This document shows, piece after piece, positions 51,297 to 60,106 of a DNA stretch of 64,000 nt. The translations under genes and the position numbers were made by a program. The notes below the pieces were generated by a model. It was not told the DNA's origin, ran no database searches, and saw only the letters and a program-made list of their open reading frames with translations. Source of the stretch: Paracoccus jeotgali (GTDB lineage Bacteria > Pseudomonadota > Alphaproteobacteria > Rhodobacterales > Rhodobacteraceae); NCBI RefSeq assembly GCF_002865605.1, contig NZ_CP025583.1:2460501-2524500 (forward strand), given 5' to 3'. Positions within the stretch are counted from its first letter, which is position 1; each line of letters begins with the position of its first letter.

Positions 51297-51875
51297 TCAG
51301 TCGTTGCCGTAGATGTCTTCAGCCGCTTCTTCGCGGTTTTCCAGCGCTTCCTGGCTGAGCGCCGAGACCACGGCGACGCGGTCCTCAGTGACGATGATGG
51401 TCACTTCTTCGGGGTTCAGAACGACTTCCTTTTCGCCGATCCCAAGAAAGCCGCCGACTTCGGCAATGGTGCCGACGACATTGCCACGGTTGTCGATGAC
51501 GAGGTCTTCGATCTCGCCGATCTTGTCCCAGTTGTCGTCGATGCGGTCATAGACCATGTTGTCGTCCCAGACGGCAGCGCCGGTCGTGTCGACGCTGTAG
51601 ACATCGACGCCCTCCAGGGCCGAGGCACGCAGCAGGCCGGTGCGCATGGCCTCTTCCGGTTCGGTCGCAGCCGCATCGGCCGAGGGGATGTCGGTCGTGC
51701 CGCCAGCGCCCATCGGGGTTGCCGCAGCATCGGCGGGCGCGGTGGTGGTCGCGGGCGCCGTCACCACAGGCGCGGTGGCATCTGCCGGGGCGGCAGGATC
51801 GGCGGTGGTGGTCTGCGCGACGGCAGCGCCGCCGAGGGTCATGATCATGGCGGTGGTCAGGCAAAGATTTTTCAT
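51297..51875 (-). CDS. Secreted PRC-barrel domain protein
   Basis: A 192-residue protein with a signal peptide (CLTTAMIMTLGGAAVA, cleavage near residue 20), an Ala/Thr/Pro-rich mature N-terminus (about 21-75) and one PRC-barrel domain (about 80-165), with the pattern DNWDKIGEIEDLVIDNRGNVVGTIAEVGGFLGIGEKEV. The PRC-barrel binds RNA or acts in photosynthetic reaction centres in some members; secreted ones in Rhodobacteraceae are of unknown role. No partner is evident. It lies alone after the sit operon on the same strand. Confidence 0.85.
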   Translation of the reverse strand: MKNLCLTTAMIMTLGGAAVAQTTTADPAAPADATAPVVTAPATTTAPADAAATPMGAGGTTDIPSADAAATEPEEAMRTGLLRASALEGVDVYSVDTTGAAVWDDNMVYDRIDDNWDKIGEIEDLVIDNRGNVVGTIAEVGGFLGIGEKEVVLNPEEVTIIVTEDRVAVVSALSQEALENREEAAEDIYGND

Positions 51876-51977
51876 GTGTGGTCCTTTCCAGCTATCTGCC
51901 CTGTCAACACATGGCGGCGCGATATGGTTTCATGGTTTTGCAGAGAGCGGCCGGGAAAGGGCATGGGCGCGAGCCGC

Positions 51978-52011
51978 CGAAACCGCAGCGGCCCGCCTTG
52001 GGGGCCGCTGC
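51978..52011 (-). terminator. Terminator of the sitABCD operon
   Basis: On the minus strand GCAGCGGCCC pairs with GGGCCGCTGC, 10 perfect pairs with a 7-base loop, then GGTTTC. It begins about 10 bases after the sitD stop. Confidence 0.6.
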
Positions 52012-52020
52012 GCAAGGCGG

Positions 52021-52878
52021 TCACTTGGGGCTGACGCCGGCCGGATCCAGCGTGGTTTCGCGGCGGCGGTTCAGGGTGATCCGGCGCAGGAAGGCCAGGA
52101 TGAACACCGCCGTCAGCAGCAGGATGATGGTCGCCGCCGGGCTGCTGTCCAGATAAAAGCTGGCATAGGCCCCGCCCAGCATCCCGAACAGGTTCACCGC
52201 CACGGCGACGGCCAGCATCTGCCCGAAGCGGTGGACCAGCAGGAACGCGATCGCCCCCGGCGCGATCAGCAGACCCACGGCCAGGATCAGCCCGGTCGCC
52301 GACAGCGTGGCCACGATGGTCAGCGACAGGATGGTCAGCAGCCCGTAATGCAGCAGGCCCACCCGCAGCCCGATGGCGCGGGCCTGTTGCGGATCGAAGG
52401 CGTGCAGCATCAGGTCCTTCCACTTGAGCAGCAGCGCCGCCGTCACCCCGGCCGAGATCAGCCCCGCCGTCCGCAGGTCCGCAGGCTCGACCCCCAGCAT
52501 GTTGCCGAACAGGATGTGGTCCAGATGCACATTCGTATCCAGCGCCACATAGGCCACGATCCCCAGCCCGAACATGCCCGAAAAGACGATCCCCATCACC
52601 GTGTCCTGCTTGATGCGGCTGTTATCGGCCAGAAAGCCGGTCGCCGTCGCGGTCAGCATCCCGGCGGCGAAGGCGCCCAGGATCAGCGGCAGGCCCAGCA
52701 CATAGGCCAGCACGATCCCCGGCAGCACCGCATGGCTGATCGCATCGCCCATCAGCGCCCAGCCCTTCAGCACCAGAAAGCAGGACAGCAGCGCGGTCGG
52801 CGGCGCGACCAGCAGGCAGATCAGAAAGGCGTTCTGCATGAAGGGAAAGCCGAAGGGCTGCAGCAGCGTCTCGATCAT
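52021..52878 (-). CDS. sitD: Metal ABC transporter permease (SitD/MntD type)
   Basis: A 285-residue inner-membrane permease of the ABC-3 family with about eight helices. The segment FLVLKGWALMGDAISHAVLPGIVLAY near 35-60 is diagnostic; DAISH is the conserved coupling region. Its sequence is clearly related to the SitC permease, so the pair forms a heterodimer. The ATG overlaps the sitC stop (ATGA). Confidence 0.92.
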   Translation of the reverse strand: MIETLLQPFGFPFMQNAFLICLLVAPPTALLSCFLVLKGWALMGDAISHAVLPGIVLAYVLGLPLILGAFAAGMLTATATGFLADNSRIKQDTVMGIVFSGMFGLGIVAYVALDTNVHLDHILFGNMLGVEPADLRTAGLISAGVTAALLLKWKDLMLHAFDPQQARAIGLRVGLLHYGLLTILSLTIVATLSATGLILAVGLLIAPGAIAFLLVHRFGQMLAVAVAVNLFGMLGGAYASFYLDSSPAATIILLLTAVFILAFLRRITLNRRRETTLDPAGVSPK

Positions 52879-53732
52879 GGCGTCACCCTCAGCGCCTCGC
52901 GGGCGCGGCGGCGGGCGGCCAGCAGCCCGTGTTTCGGCGCCACGATAAACACGACCAGAAACAGCGCGGTCTGCAGCAGCACGATCACCCCGCCGGTCGC
53001 GCCGTTCAGGAAATAGCTGGCATAGGCGCCCAGAAAGCTGGTGGCGGCGCCGATGGCCACGGCCAGCGCGATCATGCGGCCAAAGCGGTCGCACAGCAGA
53101 TAGGCCGTCGCCCCCGGCGTCACCACCAGCGCGATGACCAGAAACGCACCCACCGTCTGCATCGCGGCCACGACACAGGCCGACAGCAGGGCAAAGAACA
53201 GCCCCTTCAGAAACCCGACCCGCAGGCCGATGGACCGGGCATGGCTTTCGTCGAAGAATACCACCACCAGATCGCGCCATTTCATCAGCAGGATCGCAAT
53301 CGAGGTCAGCCCGATCACCGCAAGCTGGATCGTGTCACTGGCCGAGATGGTCAGGATATTGCCCATGGTGATGGTCTGCAGGCTGACCGAGATCGGGTTG
53401 ATCGAGACCATGAACAGCCCCAGCCCGAAGAACGCGGTAAAGATCAGCCCGATCACCACATCGACCTTGAGGCCGGATCGCTCGGACAGAAACAGCATCG
53501 TCGCCGCCGCCAGCCCCCCCGACAGGAACGCCCCCGCCGCCAGCGGCAGGCCCAGCAGATAGGCCCCGGCCACGCCCGGCACGACGGAATGGGACAGCGC
53601 GTCGCCGATCAGCGACCAGCCTTTCAGCATCAGAAAGCAGGACAGAAAGGCGCAGACCGCGCCCACCAGCGCCGAGACCAGCATCGCGCTGGTCATGTAG
53701 CCATAGGAAAACGGTTCCAGCAGCGTGGTCAT
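52875..53732 (-). CDS. sitC: Metal ABC transporter permease (SitC/MntC type)
   Basis: A 285-residue ABC-3 family permease, partner of SitD. The conserved stretch [29 protein letters not shown] (near 35-63) matches the family. It overlaps the ATPase gene upstream by four bases (ATGA) and sitD downstream, so the whole operon is tightly coupled. Confidence 0.92.
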   Translation of the reverse strand: MTTLLEPFSYGYMTSAMLVSALVGAVCAFLSCFLMLKGWSLIGDALSHSVVPGVAGAYLLGLPLAAGAFLSGGLAAATMLFLSERSGLKVDVVIGLIFTAFFGLGLFMVSINPISVSLQTITMGNILTISASDTIQLAVIGLTSIAILLMKWRDLVVVFFDESHARSIGLRVGFLKGLFFALLSACVVAAMQTVGAFLVIALVVTPGATAYLLCDRFGRMIALAVAIGAATSFLGAYASYFLNGATGGVIVLLQTALFLVVFIVAPKHGLLAARRRAREALRVTP

Positions 53733-54604
53733 GACACGTCCTCGCGCCGCTGGACGCGCTCGCCGTAATGGACCAGCGGGCGCTCGTCGTCGGAAAAGAT
53801 GGTGACGGTGCGGTGGTCCTCATCGTCATGCAGCGCGTCGCCGCCCAGCGTGAAGTGACGCAGCACGCCGCCGAACGCCTTTTCCAGATTCTCGCGGGTG
53901 AAGGTGGTCTCGGTCGGGCCGTAGGCCAGCACCGTGCCCTTGACCAGCACCACGCGGTCGCAGAATTCGGGCACCGACCCGAGGTTGTGGGTCGAGACCA
54001 GCATCACCCGCCCCTCGGCCCGCAGCTCGCCCAGCAGGCGGATGATCTGTTCCTCGGTCTTGACGTCGACGCCGGTAAAGGGCTCGTCCAGCAGGATCAC
54101 CTGCCCGTCCTGCGCCAGCGCGCGGGCCAGAAAGACCCGCTTTTTCTGGCCGCCCGACAACTCGCCGATCTGGCGGTGACGATAGTCCTGCATGTTGACG
54201 CGGACCAGCGCGGCCTCGACCGCCTCGCGATCCGGCCGCGAGGGGATGCGCAGGAAGCCCATCTTGCCATAGCGGCCCATCATCACGACGTCCTCGACCA
54301 GCACCGGAAAGGACCAGTCAACATCCTCTGATTGCGGGACATAGGCGACAAGGTTCTGGCGCAGCGCGTCGGCGACCGGCATCCCCAGCAGGCGGATCTC
54401 GCCGCCCGCAGCGGGCAGAAAGCCCATGATCGCCTTGAACAGCGTCGATTTGCCGGCGCCGTTCACCCCCACCAGCGCCGTCACCGTGCCGCGCGGAATG
54501 GCAAAGCTGGCATGGCGCAGCGCGGTCAGCCCGTTGCGATAGGTCACGGTCAGGTCGCGGGCCATGATCCCGCCCGCATCCGTCAACTGTTCGGCATCAC
54601 GCAT
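53729..54604 (-). CDS. sitB: Metal ABC transporter ATP-binding protein (SitB/MntB type)
   Basis: A 291-residue ABC ATPase. Walker A is GVNGAGKS (46-53), the signature is LSGGQKKR near 148, and Walker B is [12 protein letters not shown]. The C-terminal 40 residues after the canonical domain are acidic and His-containing ([21 protein letters not shown]), which may bind metal or regulate the transporter. The ATG overlaps the sitA stop (TGATG). Confidence 0.93.
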   Translation of the reverse strand: MRDAEQLTDAGGIMARDLTVTYRNGLTALRHASFAIPRGTVTALVGVNGAGKSTLFKAIMGFLPAAGGEIRLLGMPVADALRQNLVAYVPQSEDVDWSFPVLVEDVVMMGRYGKMGFLRIPSRPDREAVEAALVRVNMQDYRHRQIGELSGGQKKRVFLARALAQDGQVILLDEPFTGVDVKTEEQIIRLLGELRAEGRVMLVSTHNLGSVPEFCDRVVLVKGTVLAYGPTETTFTRENLEKAFGGVLRHFTLGGDALHDDEDHRTVTIFSDDERPLVHYGERVQRREDVS

Positions 54605-55527
54605 CACTTGGTTTCCTGACTGGCACCCGAAAGCCCCTCGGCAATGGTCTGCGACGTGACCCGCAGCAGATCCAGATAGGTCGGCACCGGACCGTCCGCG
54701 GCGGACAGGCTGTCCACATACAGAACGCCGCCATAGGAGGCGCCGGTTTCCCGCGCGATCTGCTGGGCCGGGGCCTGATTGACCGTGCTTTCGCAGAACA
54801 CCGCGGGAATGTCGTTTTCGCGGACGGTGTCGATGACATGGCGGATCTGCTGCGGCGTGCCCATCTGGTCGGCGTTGATCGGCCACAGATACAGTTCCTT
54901 CATGCCGAAGTCGCGGGCCAGATAGGAAAACGCCCCCTCGCAACTGACCAGCCAGCGGCGATCCTCGGCGATGGCCTCGATCCGGGCGCGCAGCGGGTCG
55001 ATCTGGTCGCGGATGCGCTGTTTATAGTCCTGCGCATTGGCCCGATAGGTCTCGGCATGGGCGGGGTCGTGTTCCGACAGGGCGGCTGCGATGTTGTCGA
55101 CATAGATCATGGCGCTTTCCAGCCCCATCCAGGCATGCGGGTTCGGCTGCCCCTCATATCCGCCGGCGGCGACGGGGATCGGCTCGATCCCGTCCGACAG
55201 CGTGACCGAGGGCACATCGCGCAGATTGCGCAGGAATTGCTCGAACCACAATTCCAGATTCATCCCGTTCCACAGGATCAAATCAGCGTCCTGCGCGCCC
55301 AGAATATCGCGCGGCGTGGGTTCATAGCCGTGGATCTCGGCGCCCGGCTTGGTCACCGACACCACATCGGCGGCATCGCCCGCCACCTCGCGCGCCATGT
55401 CGGCCAGAACGGTGAAGGTGGTGACGACCTTCAGCCGCCCATTCTCGGCCGCCTGCGCGGCGCCGGTCAGCAGCAGACCCAGTGCCACCGCCATCGCCCC
55501 GCGCGCCGCCATGTTCCGTTTCGACAT
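54604..55527 (-). CDS. sitA: Manganese/iron ABC transporter substrate-binding protein (SitA type)
   Basis: A 307-residue periplasmic protein of the cluster A-I metal-binding family. A signal peptide ([17 protein letters not shown]) precedes the mature protein. The expected metal ligands are visible: His in EIHGYEPTP, His in NPHAWMG, Glu in [13 protein letters not shown] and Asp in [10 protein letters not shown]. The Glu in place of a third His argues for Mn/Fe and against Zn. The start at [10 protein letters not shown] has GGAGGG upstream. It leads sitABCD and diverges from mur. Confidence 0.92.
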   Translation of the reverse strand: MSKRNMAARGAMAVALGLLLTGAAQAAENGRLKVVTTFTVLADMAREVAGDAADVVSVTKPGAEIHGYEPTPRDILGAQDADLILWNGMNLELWFEQFLRNLRDVPSVTLSDGIEPIPVAAGGYEGQPNPHAWMGLESAMIYVDNIAAALSEHDPAHAETYRANAQDYKQRIRDQIDPLRARIEAIAEDRRWLVSCEGAFSYLARDFGMKELYLWPINADQMGTPQQIRHVIDTVRENDIPAVFCESTVNQAPAQQIARETGASYGGVLYVDSLSAADGPVPTYLDLLRVTSQTIAEGLSGASQETK

Positions 55528-55562
55528 TATGCCCTCCGCTTTTGCCTGTCGGCTTCTGTAAA

Positions 55563-55577
55563 TGCAATTCATTCGCA
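55563..55577. promoter_or_regulatory. Candidate Mur-responsive site between sitA and mur
   Basis: TGCAATTCATTCGCA is an imperfect inverted repeat with TGC/GCA outer arms, 36 bases upstream of the sitA start. It resembles the A/T-rich TGCAA-type sites bound by Mur in rhizobia, from memory, so repression of sitABCD by Mn-loaded Mur is the proposed role. Confidence 0.45.
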
Positions 55578-55667
55578 ACAGTCAAGCGCAAATGAGAAGC
55601 AGTCGCAGTTCCTTGCCAAGCCGGGGCCAAGGGGCTAGATCTGAGGCTAGCAAGGGAACCGCCGCCG

Positions 55668-56099
55668 ATGACCGTAGAGACGACCGATTTCGCCAAGGCC
55701 CTGCGCGAGGCCGGGCTGCGCGTGACGCAGCAGCGCATGGTCGTGCTGTCGGTGCTGACCGGCACCTCGGACCATCCCAACGCCGATGAATTGCTCACCC
55801 GTGCGCGGGCGGTGGATGAAACCGTGTCGCTGGCGACGGTCTATCGCACGCTGTCGGCGCTTGAGGATGCCGGGCTGATCCGCAAGCTGTCGCTGGAAAA
55901 CGAGCCCTCGCGCTATGAGATCGCGCCGGCGCTGGATCACGACCACCTGGTCGATATCGACACCGGCGAGGTGATCGAGCTGCCCAGCGAGGATGTCCAC
56001 CGCCTGCGGGTCGAGCTTGCCGCCCGGCTGGGATACGAGGTCATCAGCCAGCACACGCTGATCCGCGCCCGCAAGATCACGACCCCGCCGCAGGGATAG
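55668..56099 (+). CDS. mur: Fur-family manganese regulator Mur
   Basis: A 143-residue repressor. The winged helix covers about 10-85 with GLRVTQQRMVVLSVL and VSLATVYRTLSALEDAGLI. The dimerisation domain has the pattern DHDHLVDIDTGEVIEL instead of the H-H-D-H-x-x-C-x-x-C of Fur; the absence of the CXXC motif fits Mur, which senses Mn2+ in alphaproteobacteria. The divergent sitABCD operon confirms the role. Zur and Irr are less likely from sequence and context. Confidence 0.85.
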   Translation: MTVETTDFAKALREAGLRVTQQRMVVLSVLTGTSDHPNADELLTRARAVDETVSLATVYRTLSALEDAGLIRKLSLENEPSRYEIAPALDHDHLVDIDTGEVIELPSEDVHRLRVELAARLGYEVISQHTLIRARKITTPPQG

Positions 56100-56198
56100 G
56101 CCACGCCGCCGCCCCGCCCGTTTCCGCCCGCTTTCGCGCTTCGGCCTTTCGCGGCGGCCGCACCGCGCCTATATCCGGCGCAATTATAGGAGTTTCCG

Positions 56199-57221
56199 AT
56201 GGGCTATAGAATCGCCGTTGCCGGCGCCACGACCGATATCGGCCGCGAGATCCTGAACATCCTGGCCGAGCGCGGTTTTCCTGCCGACGAGGTGACCGCG
56301 CTTGCGCCGCGCAAATCGCTGGGGACCGAGGTCAGCCTTGGCGACGAGACGCTGAAGACCCGCGATATCGAGGGGTTCGATTTCACCGGGCAGGATATCG
56401 CCCTGTTCGCGATGGATGCCGACAACGCGCATAAATACGCCCCCATCGCGACCCGGCAGGGCTGCGTGGTGATCGACGCGTCCTCGGCCTATCGCATGGA
56501 CCACGCCGTGCCGCTGATCGTCCCCGAGGCCAATTCCGATGCCATCGCCGGCTATCGCGAGCGGATGATCCTGGCCAGCCCGGCGCCGATGACGGCCCAG
56601 CTTGCCGTGGCGCTGAAGCCGCTGCATGACCGCGCCCGCATCCGCCGGGTGGTCGTGGCGACCTATCAATCGACCATGACCGCCGGCAAGGCGGGGATGG
56701 ATGAATTGTGGAACCAGACCAAGGGCATGTATGTGCCGGGACAAGAGGTCGAGCCGTCGGTCTTTCCCCGCCAGCTGGCCTTCAACGTCATCCCGCAGAT
56801 CGGCGCCTTCATGGAAGACGGCGCCACCGATGCCGAGTGGGAGCTGAAATCCGAGATCAAGAAGCTGCTCGGCAGTTCGGTCCGCGTGGCCGTCACGGCG
56901 GTCCGGGTGCCGGTCTTTGTCGGCGACGCCGCCGCCGTCACCATCGAGTTCGAGGATTTCGTCGATGAGGACGAGGCCCGCGACCTGCTGCGCGAATCGC
57001 CCGGCCTGATGCTGATCGACAAGCGCGAGGATGGCGGCTACGTCACCCCGGTCGAGGCGGTGGGCGATTTCGCCACCTTCGTCAGCCGCGTCCGTCAGGA
57101 CAGCACGGTGGAAAACGGGCTGTCGCTGTGGGTCGCCTCGGACAGCCTGCGCAAGGGCTCGGCGCTGAACATGGTCCAGATCGCGGAACTGCTGGGCCGC
57201 GACCATCTGCGCAAGGGATAG
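56199..57221 (+). CDS. Aspartate-semialdehyde dehydrogenase-like pseudoenzyme
   Basis: A 340-residue protein with end-to-end ASADH architecture and the same length as true Asd of this group, but key residues are changed. The catalytic Cys position (A-N-P-N-C-S-T in Asd) reads A-S-P-A-P-M-T, so Cys is Pro130. The catalytic His in R-V-P-V-x-x-G-H-S is Asp243. The NADP loop G-A-T-G is G-A-T-T, and S-G-A-G before KAGMDEL is M-T-A-G. Other blocks such as VIDASSAYR, ATYQS and DKREDGGYVTPVEA are kept. The frame is intact with a good ribosome binding site (TAGGAG). It should not make aspartate semialdehyde; the true asd must be elsewhere. Its role is unknown. Confidence 0.85.
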   Translation: MGYRIAVAGATTDIGREILNILAERGFPADEVTALAPRKSLGTEVSLGDETLKTRDIEGFDFTGQDIALFAMDADNAHKYAPIATRQGCVVIDASSAYRMDHAVPLIVPEANSDAIAGYRERMILASPAPMTAQLAVALKPLHDRARIRRVVVATYQSTMTAGKAGMDELWNQTKGMYVPGQEVEPSVFPRQLAFNVIPQIGAFMEDGATDAEWELKSEIKKLLGSSVRVAVTAVRVPVFVGDAAAVTIEFEDFVDEDEARDLLRESPGLMLIDKREDGGYVTPVEAVGDFATFVSRVRQDSTVENGLSLWVASDSLRKGSALNMVQIAELLGRDHLRKG

Positions 57222-57236
57222 GGCTAGGGCTAGGGC
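57219..57236 (+). repeat. Three tandem TAGGGC hexamers at the end of the ASADH-like gene
   Basis: TAGGGC is repeated three times in perfect tandem, beginning with the stop codon, so it provides three in-frame TAG stops separated by GGC. It lies in the 27-base gap to the converging topoisomerase gene. Confidence 0.8.
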
Positions 57237-57248
57237 GCCGCGCCCGCG

Positions 57249-58307
57249 TCAGGCGGACAGGCGCTTTTTCAGAAACTTCAGCACCTGCACCTCATCGGGG
57301 TGCAGGTCGGTGCGGCGCAGGTCTTCGGCGATGTCGCCTTGCAATTCCAGCTTCAGATCATCGGCCAGATAAGCGTCGATGATCTGCGGATGGACGTAAC
57401 ATTTGCGGCAGATCGCCGGCGTGTTCCCCAGCCGCGACGCCACCCGCGCAATGGCGTCGCGGACATTGCGCTTGGCCACGGCCTCGCTGTCGGCGGAATC
57501 GTATTCCGACAGCGCCAGCGCGGCCAGTAGCGTGCCGGTCCAGGTGCGGAAATCCTTGGCGGTGACGTCCTTGCCGGAAATCTCGCGCAGATAGTCGTTC
57601 ACATCGGTGGAACTGACCTGCCGCCGCTCGCCATCCTCGTCGAGATACTGGAACAGATGCTGCCCCGGAATGTCCTGCATCCGGCGCATGATCCGCGCCA
57701 CGCGGCGATCGGCGATGCCCACATCCCACTCTTTCCCCGACTTGCCGCGAAAGCGGAAGCGCACCTGCGAACCCTCCAGCTTCAGATGCCGGCTGCGCAG
57801 CGTGGTCAGCCCGTGAGAGCGGTTCTCGCGCGCGTAATCGGCGTTGCCGACGCGGATCATCGTGTGTTCCAGCAGCCAGACGGCCGTGGCCAGCACCTTT
57901 TCCTGCGTCATCTTGCGGCGCGACATGTCCTCATCCACGCGGCTGCGGATCGTCGGCAGGGCAGCGGCAAAGTCCAGCATGTGTTCGTATTTCGCGCTTT
58001 CGCGCAGCTCGCGGAAGTCGGGGTGATAGCGGTACTGCTTGCGCCCGCGCGCGTCGCGGCCGGTGGCCTGGATATGGCCGCGCGGGTCGGGGCAGATCCA
58101 GACATCGGTATAGGCGGGCGGGATCGCCAGCGCCTCGATCCGGCGGCGCAGTTTCGGGTCGCGGATGGTCTTGCCCGCGGGGTCGCGATAGCTGAAGCCG
58201 GTCCCGGCGCGGTGCCGGGTGATGCCGGGCATGTCGTCGCTGACATGGATCAGACCTGCGGTCTCGGCGGCATCCTTGGGATCGATGATCGGGCTATCCT
58301 TGGGCAT
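57249..58307 (-). CDS. DNA topoisomerase IB
   Basis: A 352-residue poxvirus-type type IB topoisomerase that relaxes supercoils through a 3'-phosphotyrosine. The catalytic Tyr304 is in CRKCYVHPQIIDAY, R152 in HTMIRVGNADYA is the first active-site Arg, and a second is in KDFRTWTGTLLAA near 254. The N-terminal DNA clamp (about 40-120) has PPAYTDVWICPDPRGHIQATGRDARGRKQYRYHPDF-type sequence, whose Q-A-T-G-R-D-x-x-G-R-K-Q-Y-x-Y-H motif is diagnostic. Such enzymes are sporadic in bacteria and nonessential. The neighbours give no clue. Confidence 0.93.
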   Translation of the reverse strand: MPKDSPIIDPKDAAETAGLIHVSDDMPGITRHRAGTGFSYRDPAGKTIRDPKLRRRIEALAIPPAYTDVWICPDPRGHIQATGRDARGRKQYRYHPDFRELRESAKYEHMLDFAAALPTIRSRVDEDMSRRKMTQEKVLATAVWLLEHTMIRVGNADYARENRSHGLTTLRSRHLKLEGSQVRFRFRGKSGKEWDVGIADRRVARIMRRMQDIPGQHLFQYLDEDGERRQVSSTDVNDYLREISGKDVTAKDFRTWTGTLLAALALSEYDSADSEAVAKRNVRDAIARVASRLGNTPAICRKCYVHPQIIDAYLADDLKLELQGDIAEDLRRTDLHPDEVQVLKFLKKRLSA

Positions 58308-58369
58308 GTCGCTGATCCGGCAAAAGGGGTCCTATGCGCTCAACGCGGCCGGGTCGCTCGGGTTGCCGG

Positions 58370-58924
58370 TCAGACCTTGGTGACGACTGCCCCGCGTCTG
58401 GCATGGGAAAAGCGCGGGATGGCCGGGGGCACCAGCAGGCGGGTGCCGGGGGCGGCATGGGCGGCGAGATGCAGCAGATCGGCGCGGGCCACGGCGATGC
58501 AGCCCGCCGTGGCAAATCCGGGCCGCCGCCATTGATGCAGAAAGATGGCCGAGCCCCGCCCCGCAAGCGGTTTTGGCCAGTTCCAGTCGATCACCAGCAG
58601 CACGTCATACAGCGGATCGGGCCGGCGCAGCGCCTCGTGGCTGGCCCGCAGCGGCGCGCGGCGGTGCAGGTTATAGCCCGGATCGGCGGGATCGTCGCAC
58701 CACAGATCGCCCGGCCCGATGGGCCGCGCCCAGGGCGCGGGCGCGGGCAGACGGTCGGGGCGATACCAGCACTGCGCGATCCGGTGCAGCCCGGCGGGTG
58801 TCGCGCCGTCGCCCTCGCGTTTCTGCGCCGTCACGCCGCCCCGGCCGACGGTGCAGGGCATCGTCCGGCCCCGGAACCGCAATCCCTGCGGGGTCAGCAC
58901 CAGATCGCCGGCCGCCGGCGTCAC
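58370..58924 (-). CDS. L,D-transpeptidase family (YkuD) protein
   Basis: A 184-residue protein of the YkuD/COG3786 type. His130 in SAIFLHQWRRPGF and Cys142 in TAGCIAV form the active site; the preceding GDGATPAGLHRIAQ segment is typical. No signal peptide is visible, as in other COG3786 members, so its site of action is unclear. The start is GTG at 58924, which overlaps the stop of the GTP cyclohydrolase gene (GTGA). Peptidoglycan cross-linking or an amidating relative of this fold is the possible role. Confidence 0.82.
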   Translation of the reverse strand: MTPAAGDLVLTPQGLRFRGRTMPCTVGRGGVTAQKREGDGATPAGLHRIAQCWYRPDRLPAPAPWARPIGPGDLWCDDPADPGYNLHRRAPLRASHEALRRPDPLYDVLLVIDWNWPKPLAGRGSAIFLHQWRRPGFATAGCIAVARADLLHLAAHAAPGTRLLVPPAIPRFSHARRGAVVTKV

Positions 58925-59979
58925 AGCAGATGCCCGGATTTCGCCGCCTTGGTCGCCAGATAGGCGCTGTTGAAGCGGCCCGGCGGCAGGATCAGGGGCA
59001 CGCGCTCGACCACCTCGATGCCGTGGCTGCGCAGCATGTCCATCTTGCGCGGGTTGTTGGTCATCAGCCGGACCCGGTCGAAGCCCATCTGGCGCAGGAT
59101 GCCGGCGCCGATGCGGAAATCGCGCTCGTCATCCTCGAACCCCAGCCGGTGGTTGGCATCGACCGTGTCGAAGCCCTGATTCTGCAACGCATAGGCGCGC
59201 ATCTTGTTGGCCAGCCCGATGCCGCGCCCTTCCTGGTTCAGATACAGCAGCACGCCCGACTTTGCCGCCCCCATCGCCGCCAGCGCGGCATGAAGCTGCG
59301 GGCCGCAATCGCATTTCAGGCTGCCCAGCACGTCGCCGGTGAAGCAGGCCGAGTGCAGACGCACCAGCGGCGCGAGGTTGCGGTCGGGCGCGCCGATCTC
59401 GACGGCGTAATGCTCGGTCCCGCCATCCTCGGGGCGAAAGACGTGCAGCCGCGATTCCTCGGCCGCGAGCAGCGGCAGGCGGGCGGCGGCGGCGGGATGC
59501 AGCAGCGATTCCTGCGCCAGCGCGGCCAGACAGGCGGCGGGCGAAAGCTGCGCCAGACCGGCGGGGGCCTTGGCACGGACCATCACGACCGCCGGCAGAA
59601 GCTGCGCCGATTTGGCCAGCGCAATGGCGGCCAGATGGGCCTCGGTCTCGCCGCCGCGGTCGGTCCGGAAGGGGCCTTTCAGCGGCGTCATCAGATCGGC
59701 CGAAGGGTCGGCCACCGCCCGCAGCCAGCCCAGTTCGGCGTCGCGCGGCACGATAATCCGCGACAGCGTGCCGTCATAGACCGGGATCTTCAGCGTCTCG
59801 GCCCGGCGCGCGGTGATCGCCATGACGGCGTCGCCCAGTTCCAGCAGCGCGGCCAGCCGGTCGGGCCGCAGCGTCTCGACCGCGGCGGCCGTGTAATCGC
59901 CCATGCCCACCGCCAGACCCATCCGCAGGTCGGCGCGTGCCCGCGAAATCTGTTCGGTCAGGGTCGGTAGCAGGGTCAT
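58921..59979 (-). CDS. ribA: GTP cyclohydrolase II with divergent N-terminal domain
   Basis: A 352-residue enzyme for the first step of riboflavin synthesis. The C-terminal GTP cyclohydrolase II domain (about 175-345) has the zinc cysteines C212, C223 and C225 in ACFTGDVLGSLKCDCG, the NQEGRGIGL loop near 262 and the TNNPRKM motif. The first 150 residues resemble a degenerate DHBP-synthase-like domain without recognisable catalytic residues, as in other Rhodobacteraceae. The start at MTLLPTLTEQ is chosen over an upstream in-frame extension. It is coupled to the L,D-transpeptidase gene and diverges from cenR. Confidence 0.9.
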   Translation of the reverse strand: MTLLPTLTEQISRARADLRMGLAVGMGDYTAAAVETLRPDRLAALLELGDAVMAITARRAETLKIPVYDGTLSRIIVPRDAELGWLRAVADPSADLMTPLKGPFRTDRGGETEAHLAAIALAKSAQLLPAVVMVRAKAPAGLAQLSPAACLAALAQESLLHPAAAARLPLLAAEESRLHVFRPEDGGTEHYAVEIGAPDRNLAPLVRLHSACFTGDVLGSLKCDCGPQLHAALAAMGAAKSGVLLYLNQEGRGIGLANKMRAYALQNQGFDTVDANHRLGFEDDERDFRIGAGILRQMGFDRVRLMTNNPRKMDMLRSHGIEVVERVPLILPPGRFNSAYLATKAAKSGHLL

Positions 59980-60106
59980 CTTGAAACAAACTGAAACATC
60001 TTGCGCCCCTGCGACAATCCCGCGTGAGCCGGGGGCAACATCGCTGGACGCGGCCCGCAGCGCAAGCCAGCTTATCACCAAATCTCACGAATAACGGAGG
60101 GTTGGC

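Noticed and set aside
57219..57236. Telomere-like TAGGGC repeat
   Set aside because: Only three copies, internal to a chromosome region and overlapping a stop codon; no sign of a linear end.
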